The notes beneath the pieces were generated by a model. That model was not told where the DNA came from, ran no database searches, and saw nothing but the letters and a program-made list of their open reading frames with translations. DNA of 64,000 nt, taken from Lepus europaeus. Its lineage: Eukaryota; Chordata; Mammalia; Lagomorpha; Leporidae. The translations under genes and the position numbers were made by a program. The stretch's first letter is position 1. Every line of letters starts with the position of its first letter. Below are positions 22,541 to 33,995 of this stretch, in pieces. The stretch covers positions 15,946,496 to 16,010,495 of the forward strand of contig NC_084829.1 of NCBI RefSeq assembly GCF_033115175.1, written 5' to 3'.

Positions 22541-22894
22541 AAATGCTTCTGAAAGTTTTCTTTTGGGGCTTATTATGATAATAGTCTCCTATGAGCATAT
22601 AAACTGCACCATGGGGACCTCACCTCCTACTATTCTCAGCAGACTCATTATTTCATATTGCCAGTTCTTACATAAAGCAATTCTCTAGTTATCCCTCTAT
22701 AGATTCCACCAGATACTATTTTCAGAGATGGGATATATAATGACTGAATCAAACTGAGTTTACTAGGTGACTCTTAGGAGAAAGGGCATGGGACAGATAA
22801 CATTAAAAATAGGGCCATTCACAATTAGTTTTAACTCCTTGCTTATGTACAACAATAAAATTGTCATAATATGGATATTGTGTGTTATGGATTT
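22541..22894. other. intergenic, nothing recognised
   Basis: No repeat or coding signal that I can name. Confidence 0.45.
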
Positions 22895-23030
22895 TTTTTT
22901 CTACTGCTTTCCCAGGCCATAGCAGAGATTTGGGTCAGAAATGGAGCAGCCAGGACTCAAATCTGTGCCCATACAGTTGCTGGCACTGCAGGCATCAGCA
23001 TTTCGTGCTATACCACAGGACCAACTGTGT
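22895..23030 (-). repeat. truncated CSINE (-), head half only
   Basis: Only the tRNA-like half is present in antisense ('tttcccaggccatagcagag' to 'taccacaggaccaactgtg'). The GA-rich part and tail are missing, so this copy was truncated or partly deleted. Confidence 0.75.
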
Positions 23031-23232
23031 GTTGTATTTAAATAACAATATGTTGCTGTTTATATTCTAACTAGTACAATCCAATTTCACAAGCACAATT
23101 CTTGGTTAGTACAATGTATAATATTATAACAAGGATTTTGTTTTTAATTAGTAATTGCTATGGAGTGGCCAAGTATCTTTTTTTTTCTATTTGATAAAGT
23201 GTCTACAAAAGTTACTAAAGATTTATATAACC

Positions 23233-23567
23233 CTTGGAGCCCGCGTCATTGTGCACTAGGTTAATCCTCCGCCTGTGAAACCGGCATCCCATATGGGTAC
23301 AGGTTCTAATCCCGGCTGCTCCTGTTCCAGTCCAGCTCTCTGCTGTGGCCTGGGAGGGCAGTGGAAGATGGCCCAAGTGCTTGTGCCCCTGCACCCACAT
23401 GAAAGACCAGGAAGAAGCGCCTGGCTCCTGGATCCTGGCTTGGGATTGGCATAGCTCTGGTCATTGTGGCTATTTGGGGTGTGAACCAACAGAAGGTAGA
23501 CATTTCTGTCTCTCTCACTGTCTGTAACTCTAGCTGTCAAATAAATAAATAAAATCTTAATAAAAAA
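23233..23567 (+). repeat. CSINE (+)
   Basis: Complete copy with the 'caaataaataaataaaatc' tail. It is bounded by the perfect 16-bp duplication 'aaagatttatataacc' at 23217-23232 and 23568-23583. Confidence 0.93.
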
Positions 23568-23691
23568 AAAGATTTATATAACCAGTAATATACAAAGAAC
23601 TTTCACAAATAAATCTTTTGAAATAGTTAAAGATTTCTGTGGCTGTACGACAAACATGTGAAGTACATTTCTTTTAAATATTTGTGACAGA

Positions 23692-23978
23692 GGTTGGCAT
23701 TGTGGTATAGTGGACAAAGCTGCTGCCCATGATGCCCTTGCTGCCCCGCTTTTAGTTCAGCCACCTGCTAATGCACCAGGAAAGCAGCAGAGCATGCCCC
23801 AAGCCCTCGGGCTCCTGCACCCATGCAGGAGAGCTGGAGGAAGCTCCTGGCTCCTGGCTTTAGTCCAGCCCAGCCCTGGCCATTGCAGCCATCTAGAGAG
23901 TAAACCAATGAATGGAAGATTTATTTCTCTCTGTCTCTCCCTCTCTTTGTGTGTGACTCTGCCTTTCAAATAAATATT
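23692..23978 (+). repeat. CSINE (+) with tandem-repeat tail
   Basis: Diverged copy, head 'ggttggcattgtggtatagt'. The tail runs into repeated units of 'atctattaaa' to about 24010, apparently slippage of an A-rich tail. Confidence 0.85.
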
Positions 23979-24071
23979 AAATCTATTAAAATCTATTAAA
24001 TCTATTAAAAATATCTATATTCGTACAATATGTAGTTCCCACTAAACTATTCACTATTATGAATATAATAT

Positions 24072-24398
24072 CTAGGAAGCAGCACTGTGGCTTATTTGGT
24101 AAGGCCACCGCCTGCAGTGCTGGCAACCCATATGGGAAGTTCATGTCCTAGCTACCCCGCTCTGATCCAGCTCTCTGCTATGGCCTGGAAAAGCAATGGA
24201 AGATGGCCCAAGTTCTTAGGCTCATGCACCCTTATGCACCCTTCTTGGAGACCCAGAAGAAGTTCCTGGCTCCTGGCTTCAGATTGGTCCAGCTCTGGCC
24301 TTTGCAACCATTTGGGGAGTGAACCAGTGGATGGAAGACTTCTCTCTCTGCCCCTTCCTTCCTGTAATTCTTCAAATAAACAATCTTTTTTTAAAAAA
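24072..24398 (+). repeat. CSINE (+)
   Basis: Head 'aggaagcagcactgtggctt'. A short internal duplication of 'atgcacccttat' is visible near 24225. 'taatatctag' occurs on both flanks. Confidence 0.88.
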
Positions 24399-24727
24399 AT
24401 GTAATATCTAGCAAAAGAATCTTGAAATAGAACATGTCTGCCTCCACATTAAACTCTTCAAAACAGAATTTTCATACAATCCAACAATCACACTACTAGG
24501 TATATATATATATAGAAAGGATATGAATTCATTATGATAGAGATACCTGCACTCTCATTTTCATTGCAGTATTCACAATAACCAAGATACTGATCAACCT
24601 AAGTAAATACCCCATGTTCTCATTCATTCATAGAATCTAAAAAAATCTGACCTTTCTAAATTTAGATTGTAAACTAGTGGTTACCAGACGCTAGGGAGAG
24701 TTGGAGGAAAGCAGATGGGGAAAGGTC

Positions 24728-24827
24728 AGACAATGGGTAAAAACCTACAATTAGGAAAGAGAAAGAAGTTGTAGTATTCTACTACATTGTAGGGTGCCTA
24801 TAGTTAACAACATTGCATTGTATCTTT
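24728..24827 (+). repeat. left copy of a 100-bp target-site duplication
   Basis: The 100 bases here recur at 25477-25576 with one short mismatch ('aaaacctac' versus 'aaaagctac'). They lie directly against both ends of the young L1. Confidence 0.93.
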
Positions 24828-25476
24828 TTTTTTAACTTTTATTTAATGAATATAAATTTCCAGTATACAGCTTATGGATTACAATGGCTTCCCCTTCCCA
24901 TAATTTCCCTCCCACCCGCAACCCTCCCCTCTCCCGCTCCCTCTCCCTTTCCATTCACATCAAGATTCATTTTCAATTCTATTTATATACAGAAGATCAA
25001 TTTAGTATATATGAAGTAAAGATTTCAACAGTTTGCACCCACACAGAAACACAAAGTGAAACATACTGTTTGAGTACTAGTTATAGCATTAAATCAAAAT
25101 GTACAGTACATTAAGGACAGAGATCCCACATCAGGAGCAAGCGCACAGTGGCTCCTGTTGTTGACCCAACAAATTGACACTCTAGTTTATGGCGCCAGTA
25201 ACCACCCTAGGCTGTCGTCATGAGTTGCCAAGGCTATGGAAGCCTTCCAACTTCCCCGACTCTGATCATATTTAGACAAGGTCATAAAAGACAGGTTGAG
25301 GATAGTAACCAATGATCCTAAGAGTGGCCTTAACCAGGTCTGAACAATTATACAGCATTAAGTGGGGAAGAGGACCATCAGGACACACAGGTTGGGAGTA
25401 GAGCCATTGGTGGTAGAGTAGAGGTTATGATTACAAAGGAATGAGGCCCAAGTGCACTAGACAGGAGCTAGAACAA
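24828..25476 (-). mobile_element. 5'-truncated chimeric L1 (-), copy 4
   Basis: Holds the L1 3' tip, C-rich tract and terminal 3' UTR, followed beyond about 25286 by the first 190 bp of the same ERV-like segment found in the three larger copies. It is truncated within that segment at 'gacaggagctagaacaa'. Confidence 0.9.
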
Positions 25477-25576
25477 AGACAATGGGTAAAAAGCTACAAT
25501 TAGGAAAGAGAAAGAAGTTGTAGTATTCTACTACATTGTAGGGTGCCTATAGTTAACAACATTGCATTGTATCTTT
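25477..25576 (+). repeat. right copy of a 100-bp target-site duplication
   Basis: Matches 24728-24827 at 98-99 of 100 positions. It belongs to the host old L1, which continues without a gap after it. Confidence 0.93.
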
Positions 25577-25844
25577 CAAAATAACTAGAAAAGAAGATTC
25601 TGAATGTTCCTACAACAGGGAAGTGATCAATGTTTGAAGTGATAGATTGTTCAATAACCCAACTTACTCATTACACAGTGTATACCTGTATTGAAACATC
25701 ACAGTTTCCCATAAATAGGTATAAATATTATGTCATTACTAATTACAACTTTTTAAAAAATTATAATAGATAATAAATACTGGTGAGGATGCAGAGAAAG
25801 AGGAACTTATGTGTATTGTTAGTGGGAATTTAAACTTGGACAAC

Positions 25845-26165
25845 GGGGACCAGCCTTGTGGCATAGTGGATTAGGCCACTCCCTGAGATGCCAGCATCTC
25901 GAATGGGTGCCAGTTCATGTCCCAGCAGCTCCACTTTTGATCTAGCATCCCTGCTGATAGCCTGGGAAAGCAGCAAAAGATGGCTCAAGTGCTTGGGTCC
26001 CTGCACCATTATGGTTGACCCAGAAGATGATCCTGGCTCCCAGCTTCAGCCTGGCCCAGCCCCAGCCACTGCAGACATTTTGAGATTGAACCAGGAGGAA
26101 GAAGAAGATATCTCTCTTCTTCTCTCTCTGGGACTCTGGCTTTCAAATAAATAAATAAACATTTA
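25845..26165 (+). repeat. CSINE (+)
   Basis: Head 'ggggaccagccttgtggcat' with the 'caaataaataaataaac' tail. It sits in the old L1 ORF2 remnant. Confidence 0.88.
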
Positions 26166-26177
26166 AAAAATAAAGTT

Positions 26178-26452
26178 GGGGACCAGCACTGTGGTGCAGT
26201 GAGTTAAACTGCTGTTGGCAGTGCCAACAACTCATATGAGTGCTGGTTCAAGTCCCAGCTGCTCCATTTCCAATCCTGTTCCTTGCTATTGCATCTAGAT
26301 GAAGCTCCAGGCTTCTGACTTAAGCCTGGCCCAGACTGACCTTTGTGGCCATCTGGAGAGTGAACCAGTGGATGGAAGATCTATGTCACTCTGTCTTGCT
26401 CTGTCTCTCTCTATGTAATTCTAATTTCAAATAAATAAATCGTATAAAAATA
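26178..26452 (+). repeat. CSINE (+) with internal deletion
   Basis: Head and tail are normal, but the central part ('gatggcccaagtgcttggg' region) is missing between 'ttgctattgca' and 'tctagatgaagctcc'. It lies 12 bases after the preceding copy, with A-rich flanks. Confidence 0.85.
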
Positions 26453-27363
26453 ATAAATTTGAAGAACTATTTGGAAAGTAGTATGAAGGTTCCTGAAAAA
26501 ATTAAACATAGAAAGTCCTATATACCAGCAACATCACTTCCAGGTATATAATGTACTTCAAAATTTCATGGAAAAATGAAATTAAAAAACAAGCTATTTT
26601 GGTGAAAAATTGGAAATCCATGCATAGTTTTTGATAGTACTCATTTTCCATGAACTTTTTAAAGACCACTTAAATCTTTTTGCACCAGAATAAAATTATC
26701 TTTCAATTCTATTTCCCAAAATTTAAAAAATATTTTCATAAACCTAAAGAAACTGAAATCAGTATGTCATAGAGATGTCTGCACTTCCACGTTCATTGTA
26801 ACATCATTCACAATAACCAAAACATGGAAATAATCCTTATGTCCATTAATGAATGAGTAAAGATGCATAGGAGTGGTCTTCAGATGTTCATGGGAAATGT
26901 GTAGTATGAAAAAAATTATGCATGGATTTCTATGTATTTCAAATACATAAATATTTAATTCATCCATAGAAAGAAAAATTCTGCTGCTTACAACATAGAT
27001 GGAGCTGAGGGCATTATGCTGAGTGAAATAGGTCATAAACAAAGGCAAACACTGTATGTGGAATCTAAAATAGCTGAATTCCCAGAAACAGAATAGAATT
27101 AAAGCAGTGATTTCCAGGAGCTGGAGGGAGGGGAAATCTGGAAGATCGCTCAAAGGATACAATTTTCAAGTACAAGGTGATTAAGTTCTGGGTATCCAAA
27201 GTACAGCATGGTGGCCATAATTAAAAATACAGTGCTGTATTTTGAAATGTGTACAGACTAAAATGTTCTCACTACACAAAAATAAAACTGAGGTAATGAA
27301 TAGGCTTATTAGCTGGTGAGTGACAATCATTTCATAATGTAAACATAGATCAAAACATGTTGA

Positions 27364-27663
27364 GGGCCCTGCGCTGTGGCCCAGCAGGTTAAAGCCATCA
27401 TCTGCAGTGCTGACATCCCATATGAGTGCTGGTTTAAATCTCAGCTGCTCCGCTTCTACTCCAGCTCTCTGCTATTGTCTGGAAAGCAGTGGAAGATGGC
27501 CCAAGTGCTTGGGCCCCTAAACCTTCGTGGGAAACCTGGAATACGCTTCTGGCTCCTTTCTTCAGGTCAGCACAGCTCTGGGTATTGCAGCCATTTGGGG
27601 AGTGAACCAGTGGGGAGAAGACCTCTCTCTGTCTCCCTCTCTCTCTAATTCTGCCTTTCAAAT
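27364..27663 (+). repeat. CSINE (+)
   Basis: Complete copy, head 'gggccctgcgctgtggccca', whose tail 'caaataag' grades into the AAAG microsatellite. Confidence 0.88.

Positions 27664-27739
<76 letters not shown>
27664..27739 (+). repeat. (AAAG)n microsatellite
   Basis: About 19 uninterrupted AAAG units, evidently grown from the A-rich tail of the SINE just upstream. It is likely polymorphic. Confidence 0.97.
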
Positions 27740-27960
27740 CTCTATCGAAAACTGGTGGGAGTGGATAGTGTTCCTAGTTTTCTTGGGTTCTCTTTACTTA
27801 CCCCTCTGTTTGTTCTCATCGTGTGCATGGTCCCTGCCTTCATTTTCCAACCATTTTCGTTTGTAGCCAAGAAAGTTCCAGCCAGACCTTCCTACTCCAA
27901 GAACTTTCACCTCCACAGAAAAGGGCTCTCCGATCCTGACAATTCGTTCCCTCCTGGGTG
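27740..27960. other. unassigned sequence after the microsatellite
   Basis: No repeat or gene recognised. The open frame across the microsatellite (27527-27964) is a chance reading of SINE plus AAAG repeats. Confidence 0.4.
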
Positions 27961-28490
27961 GTAACCCTTTAAGTCTCATGGCCCCAGTAGAGCAGGAAGT
28001 AGCCAGACTACAGTGATGCCATTTTCTCCATTGGCTCCATCATCCATCAACAATGAGAGCCGATATTCACATCCTTTTTTCATCTCAGAAAATCTGCCTC
28101 CATATGTCTAAAAGCTTGCTGGGAATAACCAGGTGTTCTTGCAAATAAAGGGGCAGAGGGCAGCTGATTGGATGCAGCCAAACCCAGCAGCTAACACTGA
28201 CTAAGGAGCTAGCTACAAGTCTGATTCAGCTGCGTCCACTCTGATCCAGCCTGATATAGAAATCTAAACCCCATTATAATGTAGATACCCAAAAACAGCT
28301 GAACACGAAATACATAGAACAAACATGACAATATGGATGGCATGTGAAACTTCTCCTTATTGAACATGCATAACCCTTCCTGGAACTTTCCAAAAAGCTT
28401 ATTGAATATGTAAAACTTCCCAAGAAGTAAGCCTTATAAAACCTTTTAACTCCTGGATCTTCCAGAAACCTGATATTTGATTAGTTAAAA
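27961..28490 (+). mobile_element. possible LTR remnant
   Basis: A block with LTR-like composition and a TATA-like 'agccttataaaaccttttaa' near 28430, following a 'cagctgattggatgc' CCAAT-like element near 28160. No TG/CA ends or duplications could be fixed, so this is a weak call. Confidence 0.28.
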
Positions 28491-28498
28491 CACTTGCT

Positions 28499-28513
28499 CC
28501 TGAATTGTAGTTT
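28499..28513 (+). repeat. left target-site duplication of the old L1
   Basis: 'cctgaattgtagttt' is repeated exactly at 40512-40526, 12 kb away, on either side of an old minus-strand L1. Confidence 0.9.
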
Positions 28514-29395
28514 TTTTTAAGACAGTGACATGTGTATTTATTCATAATTGACACATACATACATCCATATGGGGTCCAGTGTGGTATTCCAGTGCATGTA
28601 CACAACATGTAATGACCAGGTTAATTAGCATACTCATCACCTCAAATGCTGATCACTTGTGTTGGGAACGTGCAGAATCCCATTAGCTACTCTGAGACAC
28701 AATTCCTGTTCAGTGAGTGACCTACCAAGTTACCCCTCCCACCCAGCTGCACCCGGGCACCCATGGCCCATGCTCCTCCTCCCAGCCTCTGATGATCCCT
28801 GTTCTTCTGAGATAAGCTTTCTAAGCTTTCACACTGAAATGAGAACATGCAGTAGTTTTCTTTCTGTGCTGCCAAAATGTCCTCCTGCCTCATTTCTGCC
28901 GCTGCAAATGAGACTGCATCCTTTTTTATGGCTGAATACTATTCCACTGTGTAGAGGTAACCATGTGCTGTTTATCCACTCATCCACCAACGGAGCACCT
29001 AGGTTGACTCCACACCCTGGCTGTGTGAGCAGTGCAACAATAAACATGGGAGTGCAGGCATCTCTTGGACATTCCGGCTTCCTTTCCTTTGGATATAAAG
29101 ACCCACAGTGGGACTGTTGGACTGTAAGGCAGTTCTGGTTCTAGATTTCTGAGGAAACTGCAGTTTCCCACAGGGCTGCACTGATTAACATTCCCATCAA
29201 TGGTGTAGGAGAGCTCCCCTTTCTCTACATCTTCACCTGAATCTGAGTCTTTTTTGTTCTTTAGCCATATGAACAGGTGTGATAGTATTTCACTGTGGCT
29301 TTAATTTCCCTTTCCCTGATGATTTCAGATACTTGTTGCCCATTTTGTATATTTTCTCTTCAGACGTGGCTACTCAGATCATTCGCTCACTTTTT

Positions 29396-32075
29396 ATTTA
29401 TTTATTTATTTTGAATATAAGTTTCCTTTTATTTTGAAATTGAAACAGCGGAATGCAGTGGTTTGTCATGGGGAAGAGAAGCGGAGGGTGAGCCCTGCGA
29501 AGGTCAGAGCCAGCTGCCCCAACCCCCAGACAAGCACAGAACAGACTCAAGGCTGGGAAGACAGGTACAATCAGAATTGGGATGGCGATGGCTGGCAGAT
29601 TTCCAGTCATGTACAGTTTTCAAAGTTATCGCGATTACAGAGTAAGGTAGCACTTGTTCGGAAAATCACAAGTCACAAGAGGGAGTGCTCAGCCCTTCCC
29701 CACCCCATTCATAAAAATACACCTGCCGCTTTCCCGCGTCGGGAGGAGATGCACACCAACCCACCCGACATCAGGAAAGGGGCTCTTGTGACACATTCTG
29801 GCTTCAGATTCTGGAAAAAGAGCGAGAACTCACACAGAAACAGAGGTGGTTCATTCATCATGCCAACTTCTGAGCTGCTGAAATTCATTCCGAACACCCT
29901 CCCGGAGCAGTGGCTTCCAGGAAATCCACACAGAAGTGTTACAAGGGGTCCCCCAGCCCTTCCGGAGGCAGTGCAGGGTCCAGACGTCAGTGCCCACGAT
30001 ACACACATACACACGCCTTCGTCCCTGGAGAGGCCACCGGGAAGTCACCTGGCTGGGAGGGGGAGGAGGTGAGGGGTCCAGGTAGGGCTCCTTGGAACGG
30101 TGTACGGGTGAGACGAGCCAAGGGAACAGAGTGACAGGTGCACCTGTCGGAACAGCTAGAGCGTTATCTTAAACACGGGAAGAAAATCGCCAAAGCGTGA
30201 AACTTCATTATGGGGGGGGGGGGGGAGTAAAGTTTGGGAAATTAAAACAATCCAGTGGTCACTGGAAAATATCTCCCTCTTTTTATCAAAAAAAAATTTT
30301 TTTTGTAGTTTTTTGGAAAGCACTTTCAAGGTAACTTTTTTTTCCTTTGGAAAAAGACATCTTTTTCCCCCCTAACCTAAGCAAGTGGAGTTGCCACTAC
30401 TAATTCATCTCTATTGCCTGCTAAGAGGTAGATAAAACAAAGTGAAACGGGGCTTCTAGGAGGAGGTCCATCAGCGGGTGGGGAGGGGCCGGCTTCGCAC
30501 GGTGACGCTCCCCCACTACCAAGACGGAGGCCGGGACCTCGGACCACCTTCCGCGCCCCCGAGTCAGCCGTCCCGCTGAAGACGGTGGGGGGCCACGGGG
30601 GAGGCGGGGCACCCCAAAGACACGGCTGAAAAGGGTCTCAGCTCTGGCCCTCTAGCTTCCTGATGTTGGGGCCGAGTGATGGGCGCCAGGCCAGGCCCAG
30701 ACCCCAGCCCCAGCCAGCGCAACCCCTCTGGGAGCGGGGGCGGCTACGCCTTTCCTCACCGTCTGGTCCAACACGGCTGTAGCAGTGAGAGCTGACGGGG
30801 CGGAACATAGGCAAGGAAGGTCAGGGGTGGGGGCCGGAAGCAGCAGCCCCCCCGGGACCCAAGCTGTCTGAGTGGGGGTCCTGGCAGGCCTGTCTGTCCC
30901 CCGAGGACAAACCTTTTGTGGCACAAGCTTCAAATTCACTTCCGGCTGGGATCCATACCCTGACGCACGAGTCCCTGCCCTCAGCTTCCAGTCTGACTGT
31001 AAGGATTGAGGTAGTTAATCCATTTATACTCGTAGCATCCATTACCTGTGGTTACTCAAAACACATGCTCCCAAGGAGCTCCTTGCTATTTCATTTAAGA
31101 ACAACAACAAAAAATCCTTTTCTCTTGTCAGTCTGTATTGAACCTGCTGACTGTGTGCCAAGAGGGTCGTAGGGCTGGGGGCGGGTCCAGCCGCCTTCTG
31201 CTGCTACCCGAGGGAGAAGCCCTGTGTATCCAAAGGAAAGACACCGGGGAGATTCCCGCTGGTGGAAGTCTACGTGGAAATGCGAGAGAACGTGCATCCA
31301 AGCCATGGAATCCCTGGAAGGAAGATGGCTGTCGCGCCCCCTTGGCACGGGTGGGGGTCTCTTCTGCTTCCTGCAGTCACTAGGACGGGCCGTGTTTTCC
31401 TCCTACTGGATGTCAAGGAGTTAGGAAAACAGCCAGAGTTGGAACCACAAAGCCACTAGGAACCCTTCCCATCAACACTTCACGGGGAGTGCCTGAGGTG
31501 CGGGGGAGGGGGGTGGCCCCCGGGGATGGGAGGCTGGAGCAGGCCCTGTGGGCTCTGCGAGGTAGTTGGCAGTGCGACTGGCTCCCAGCTGGGCAGAGGG
31601 TCCGCCTGGGGCGGGGGGTGGGGGGGGGAGGAAGGCACCCTTGACAGCTAACAGGCCCCTCCCCACGGCTGGTCTGCCAAGCCAGGAGGGAGCTGCCCAG
31701 AGCCATCTCTGCAGTGGGGACAGGGATGAGCAGAGGTCCTCCAGGAAGGAGCCCCCAGCCTTCCCCAAAGTGCAACGACTGAGCCCACGGACCCCTTCCC
31801 TCTTGGTAATACCACCCCTGGGGGCCAAGGGGGGGAGGGGGCGGGACTCCTGCTGTCTCCTCCCAGGCAGTGCGGCTCTGGGGGAAACCCGGCTCCTGCG
31901 AGGACGTGGAAGTCGCCTCTCAGCCTCTGTCTTTGGCACAGAGGAAAACGGACACGCAGAACCAACCAGAGTGTACTCTGGGCTGGACGTGGGGTCAGTG
32001 CCAAGAGCAGGGCGTATGTAAGAGAACAGCTCCCAACTGCCCCCAGAAGCGGGGAGCGCAGGGAAAGGCGTCTCC
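29396..32075 (-). pseudogene. GC-rich processed retrocopy (-), probably a 3' UTR
   Basis: A 2.7-kb block, much richer in GC than its surroundings, inserted in the antisense ORF2 of the old L1. On the minus strand it ends with a polyadenylation signal ('aaaataaaaggaaac') and a degenerate A-rich tail ('aaataaataaataaa'). The L1 flanks share 'cacttttt' (29388-29395 and 32076-32083), consistent with an old target duplication. No long frame carries a recognisable domain; the 260-codon minus frame at 31472-32254 runs across the junction into L1 and is low-complexity, so chance. It most likely copies a long GC-rich 3' UTR of an mRNA that I cannot identify. A 14-G run lies at 30212-30225. Confidence 0.5.
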
Positions 32076-32083
32076 CACTTTTT

Positions 32084-33263
32084 AAATAGGATTTGGGTGG
32101 GAGTGGGTGTTGGGTTGAGTTCTTTCATCTCAGCAGCTGGACAGCTTGGAAGTATTTTCTCCCATTTTGTTTCTGTGAAGAATGTCACAGTATTGTGACA
32201 GGGATTGCACTGACTCTGTAGACTAACTTTAGTAGTATGGACATTCAAAAACATTAGTTCTTCAAACCCATGACCACAGAATGGCTTTCCAGGTCTTGGT
32301 GATCTCTTCTACCCCTTTGTTTCAATGTATTCCCAGTTATTTTTCAGTTTTTGCTGCTGTTGTTTTAATGGGACTGCTTTCTTCATTGAGATGTTACTAA
32401 TTTTTGCAAGCTGATTTTGTATCCGGCATTTTCACTGAAATCACGTCAGTTGATGGGTCTTTGTTTTGTAATTTTGTGGTTTTTTTTTTTTGGTGGAAGT
32501 TTTAGTTTTCCTATATATAGGATTGTGTCAACTGCAAACAGGGACAATTTGGCTTCCTCCTTTCCAAACCGGATGCCTTTATTTCTCACTTCATTGCTCT
32601 GGGTAGCACTCTCAGTCACTGTTGATAAGGAATCCAGTAATCTGGCATGAGCATGTGTTCAATGATTTTGGTTTTTAAAAATCTGTTGGTCCTCATTTGG
32701 TTTTGGTCTAATGTAGGGTGCAAGCTGGAGACAGGAATGTATGTTCAGCTGGGGGCAGCATTCCACAGATGCTAAGTCCATCTCTTTCACTGCTGACTTT
32801 GGATGACCTGTCCATTGACACATGGGTGCTGAGGTCCCCAGCTTCTATTGTTGAGCAGCCTCTCCCTTCCTCTAAATGTAACAGTAGTTTGATTTACAGT
32901 AGTGTATATATGTGCTCACAATGGTTACAACCTTTGTGAACCAGTCCTTTTTTCATTATTTAATGTGTCTGAAGTAAGTCTCTCATAGGCAGCACACAGC
33001 TGAATTTTGGTTCTCATCCAGTCTATACCCTTTAGGGAGTTGAACCCATTTACATTTAAGGTTATTACTAATAGTCACAACATACTTCCGTCATTGTATC
33101 CAGTGTCTTCTGGCTTTCTTGTGTGTCCTGTCAATCTCTTCCTCTCTTACTGTCAAACTTTGTGTTTTGGTGACTGCAGTGGTAACGTTTAATCCCTTTC
33201 TGGCTCATCTGTGTATCTACTCTACTAATGACTGTACACTTCAGTGGACTTTCCTGAGGGTAG
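32084..33263 (-). pseudogene. old L1 ORF2 remnant (-)
   Basis: Antisense ORF2 of the old L1, recognisable in phrases such as 'gacagggattgcactgactctgtag' and 'cccagcttctattgttgag'. It is far shorter than a full ORF2 of about 3.8 kb and carries many stops. Confidence 0.7.
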
Positions 33264-33976
33264 TTACTGTACTGCCTCTAGATGTAGGACTTCCTGGAGC
33301 ACTTCCTGCAAGGCTGGCCTAGTGGTGATGAATTCCCTTAGTTTCTGCTTATCTGAGAAGAACCTGACTTCTCCTTTGTGTCTGAAGGTTAGCCTTGCTG
33401 GGTACAGGATTCTCGGCTGGTAGTTTTTCCCTTTCAGCTCTCTGAATACTTCATTCCATTCTCTCCGGGCCTGCAAGGTTTCTGCTGAGAAATCTGCCAT
33501 CAGCCTAACAGGAATCCCCTTGTATGTGATCTGGCATTTTCCCCTTGCTGCTTTAAGAATTCTCTCTTTGTCTTTGATTTTGGACAGCGTGATCATGATG
33601 TTCCTGGGAGAAGACCTTTTGGGGTCGTGTCTACTTGGGGTTCTTTGAGCTTCCTGGATGTAGATGTCTGTGTCTTTTCTAAGACTTTGGAAGTTTTCAG
33701 CTATTATTTCATAAAAGATGCTTTCTATGCCTTTCTCCATTTCTTTGCCCTCTGGAATTCCTAAAAAGTGAATATTTGTTTGCTTAATGGTGCACTGTAG
33801 GTGTTGCAGGCTTTCTTTACACTTTTTCAATGTTTCTTCCTTGTCTTTTCCTGACTGGATTAATTCAGAAGACCTACCTTCAACTTTAGAAATCCTTTTT
33901 TCTACATGATCTACTCTCTTGTAGCTCTCAAATGAATTTACTTTGTTCACCGAGTTCTTCGGCTGCAAGACTTCCA
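33264..33976 (-). pseudogene. L1 ORF1 C-terminal two thirds (-), cut by an L1 insertion
   Basis: A 234-codon open antisense frame with the L1 ORF1p order: coiled coil ('VDHVEKRISKVEGRSSELI'), RNA-recognition-type core ('NIHFLGIPEGKE', 'IQEAQRTPSRHD', 'PRNIMITLSKIKDKERIL') and C-terminal domain ('YKGIPVRLMADFSAETLQ', 'RILYPARLTF', 'TRPALQEVL'). ORF1p binds L1 RNA as a trimer. The frame stays open here but loses its N-terminal part at the 33996-38990 insertion; the remaining ORF1 sequence continues at 39010. It belongs to a different ORF1 subfamily from the three other ORF1 copies. Confidence 0.9.
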
Positions 33977-33995
33977 GTTGGTTCTTTGGTATCTT
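33977..33995 (+). repeat. left target-site duplication of chimeric L1 copy 2
   Basis: The 19-mer 'gttggttctttggtatctt' is repeated exactly at 38991-39009. Confidence 0.95.

Larger units (their letters stand above)
24440..25770 (+). mobile_element. old L1 3' end (+), host of a young L1
   Basis: Shows the typical old-L1 3' layout: 'ctgcactctcattttcattgcagtattcacaataaccaag' type sequence, then 'gtggttaccagacgctaggg' and 'tagttaacaacattgcattgtat'. The young L1 and its 100-bp duplication interrupt it between 24728 and 25576. Confidence 0.75.
25771..27310 (+). mobile_element. second old L1 3' part (+), interrupted by two SINEs
   Basis: The start 'tggtgaggatgcagagaaag' and 'gttagtgggaatttaaac' corresponds to the ORF2 C-terminal region of old L1. 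After two SINEs it resumes at about 26455 ('gaagaactatttggaaag', 'catcacttccaggtatata') and reaches a 3' UTR near 27300. No open frame survives. Confidence 0.75.

Noticed and set aside
27664-27739. Regular AAAG repeat as a possible CRISPR-like array or functional repeat
   Set aside because: Pure tetranucleotide microsatellite grown from a SINE tail; no spacers.
28659-29144. 161-codon plus-strand open frame
   Set aside because: Antisense reading of the old L1 3' UTR and ORF2 end.
29434-30072. 212-codon open frame on the plus strand
   Set aside because: Lies in the GC-rich retrocopy, antisense to its poly(A) signal, low-complexity and without any domain. GC-rich DNA has few stops.
31472-32254. 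260-codon open frame on the minus strand, Pro/Gly/Arg-rich
   Set aside because: It begins in old L1 sequence and crosses the insertion boundary into the GC-rich block, so it cannot be an ancestral gene.
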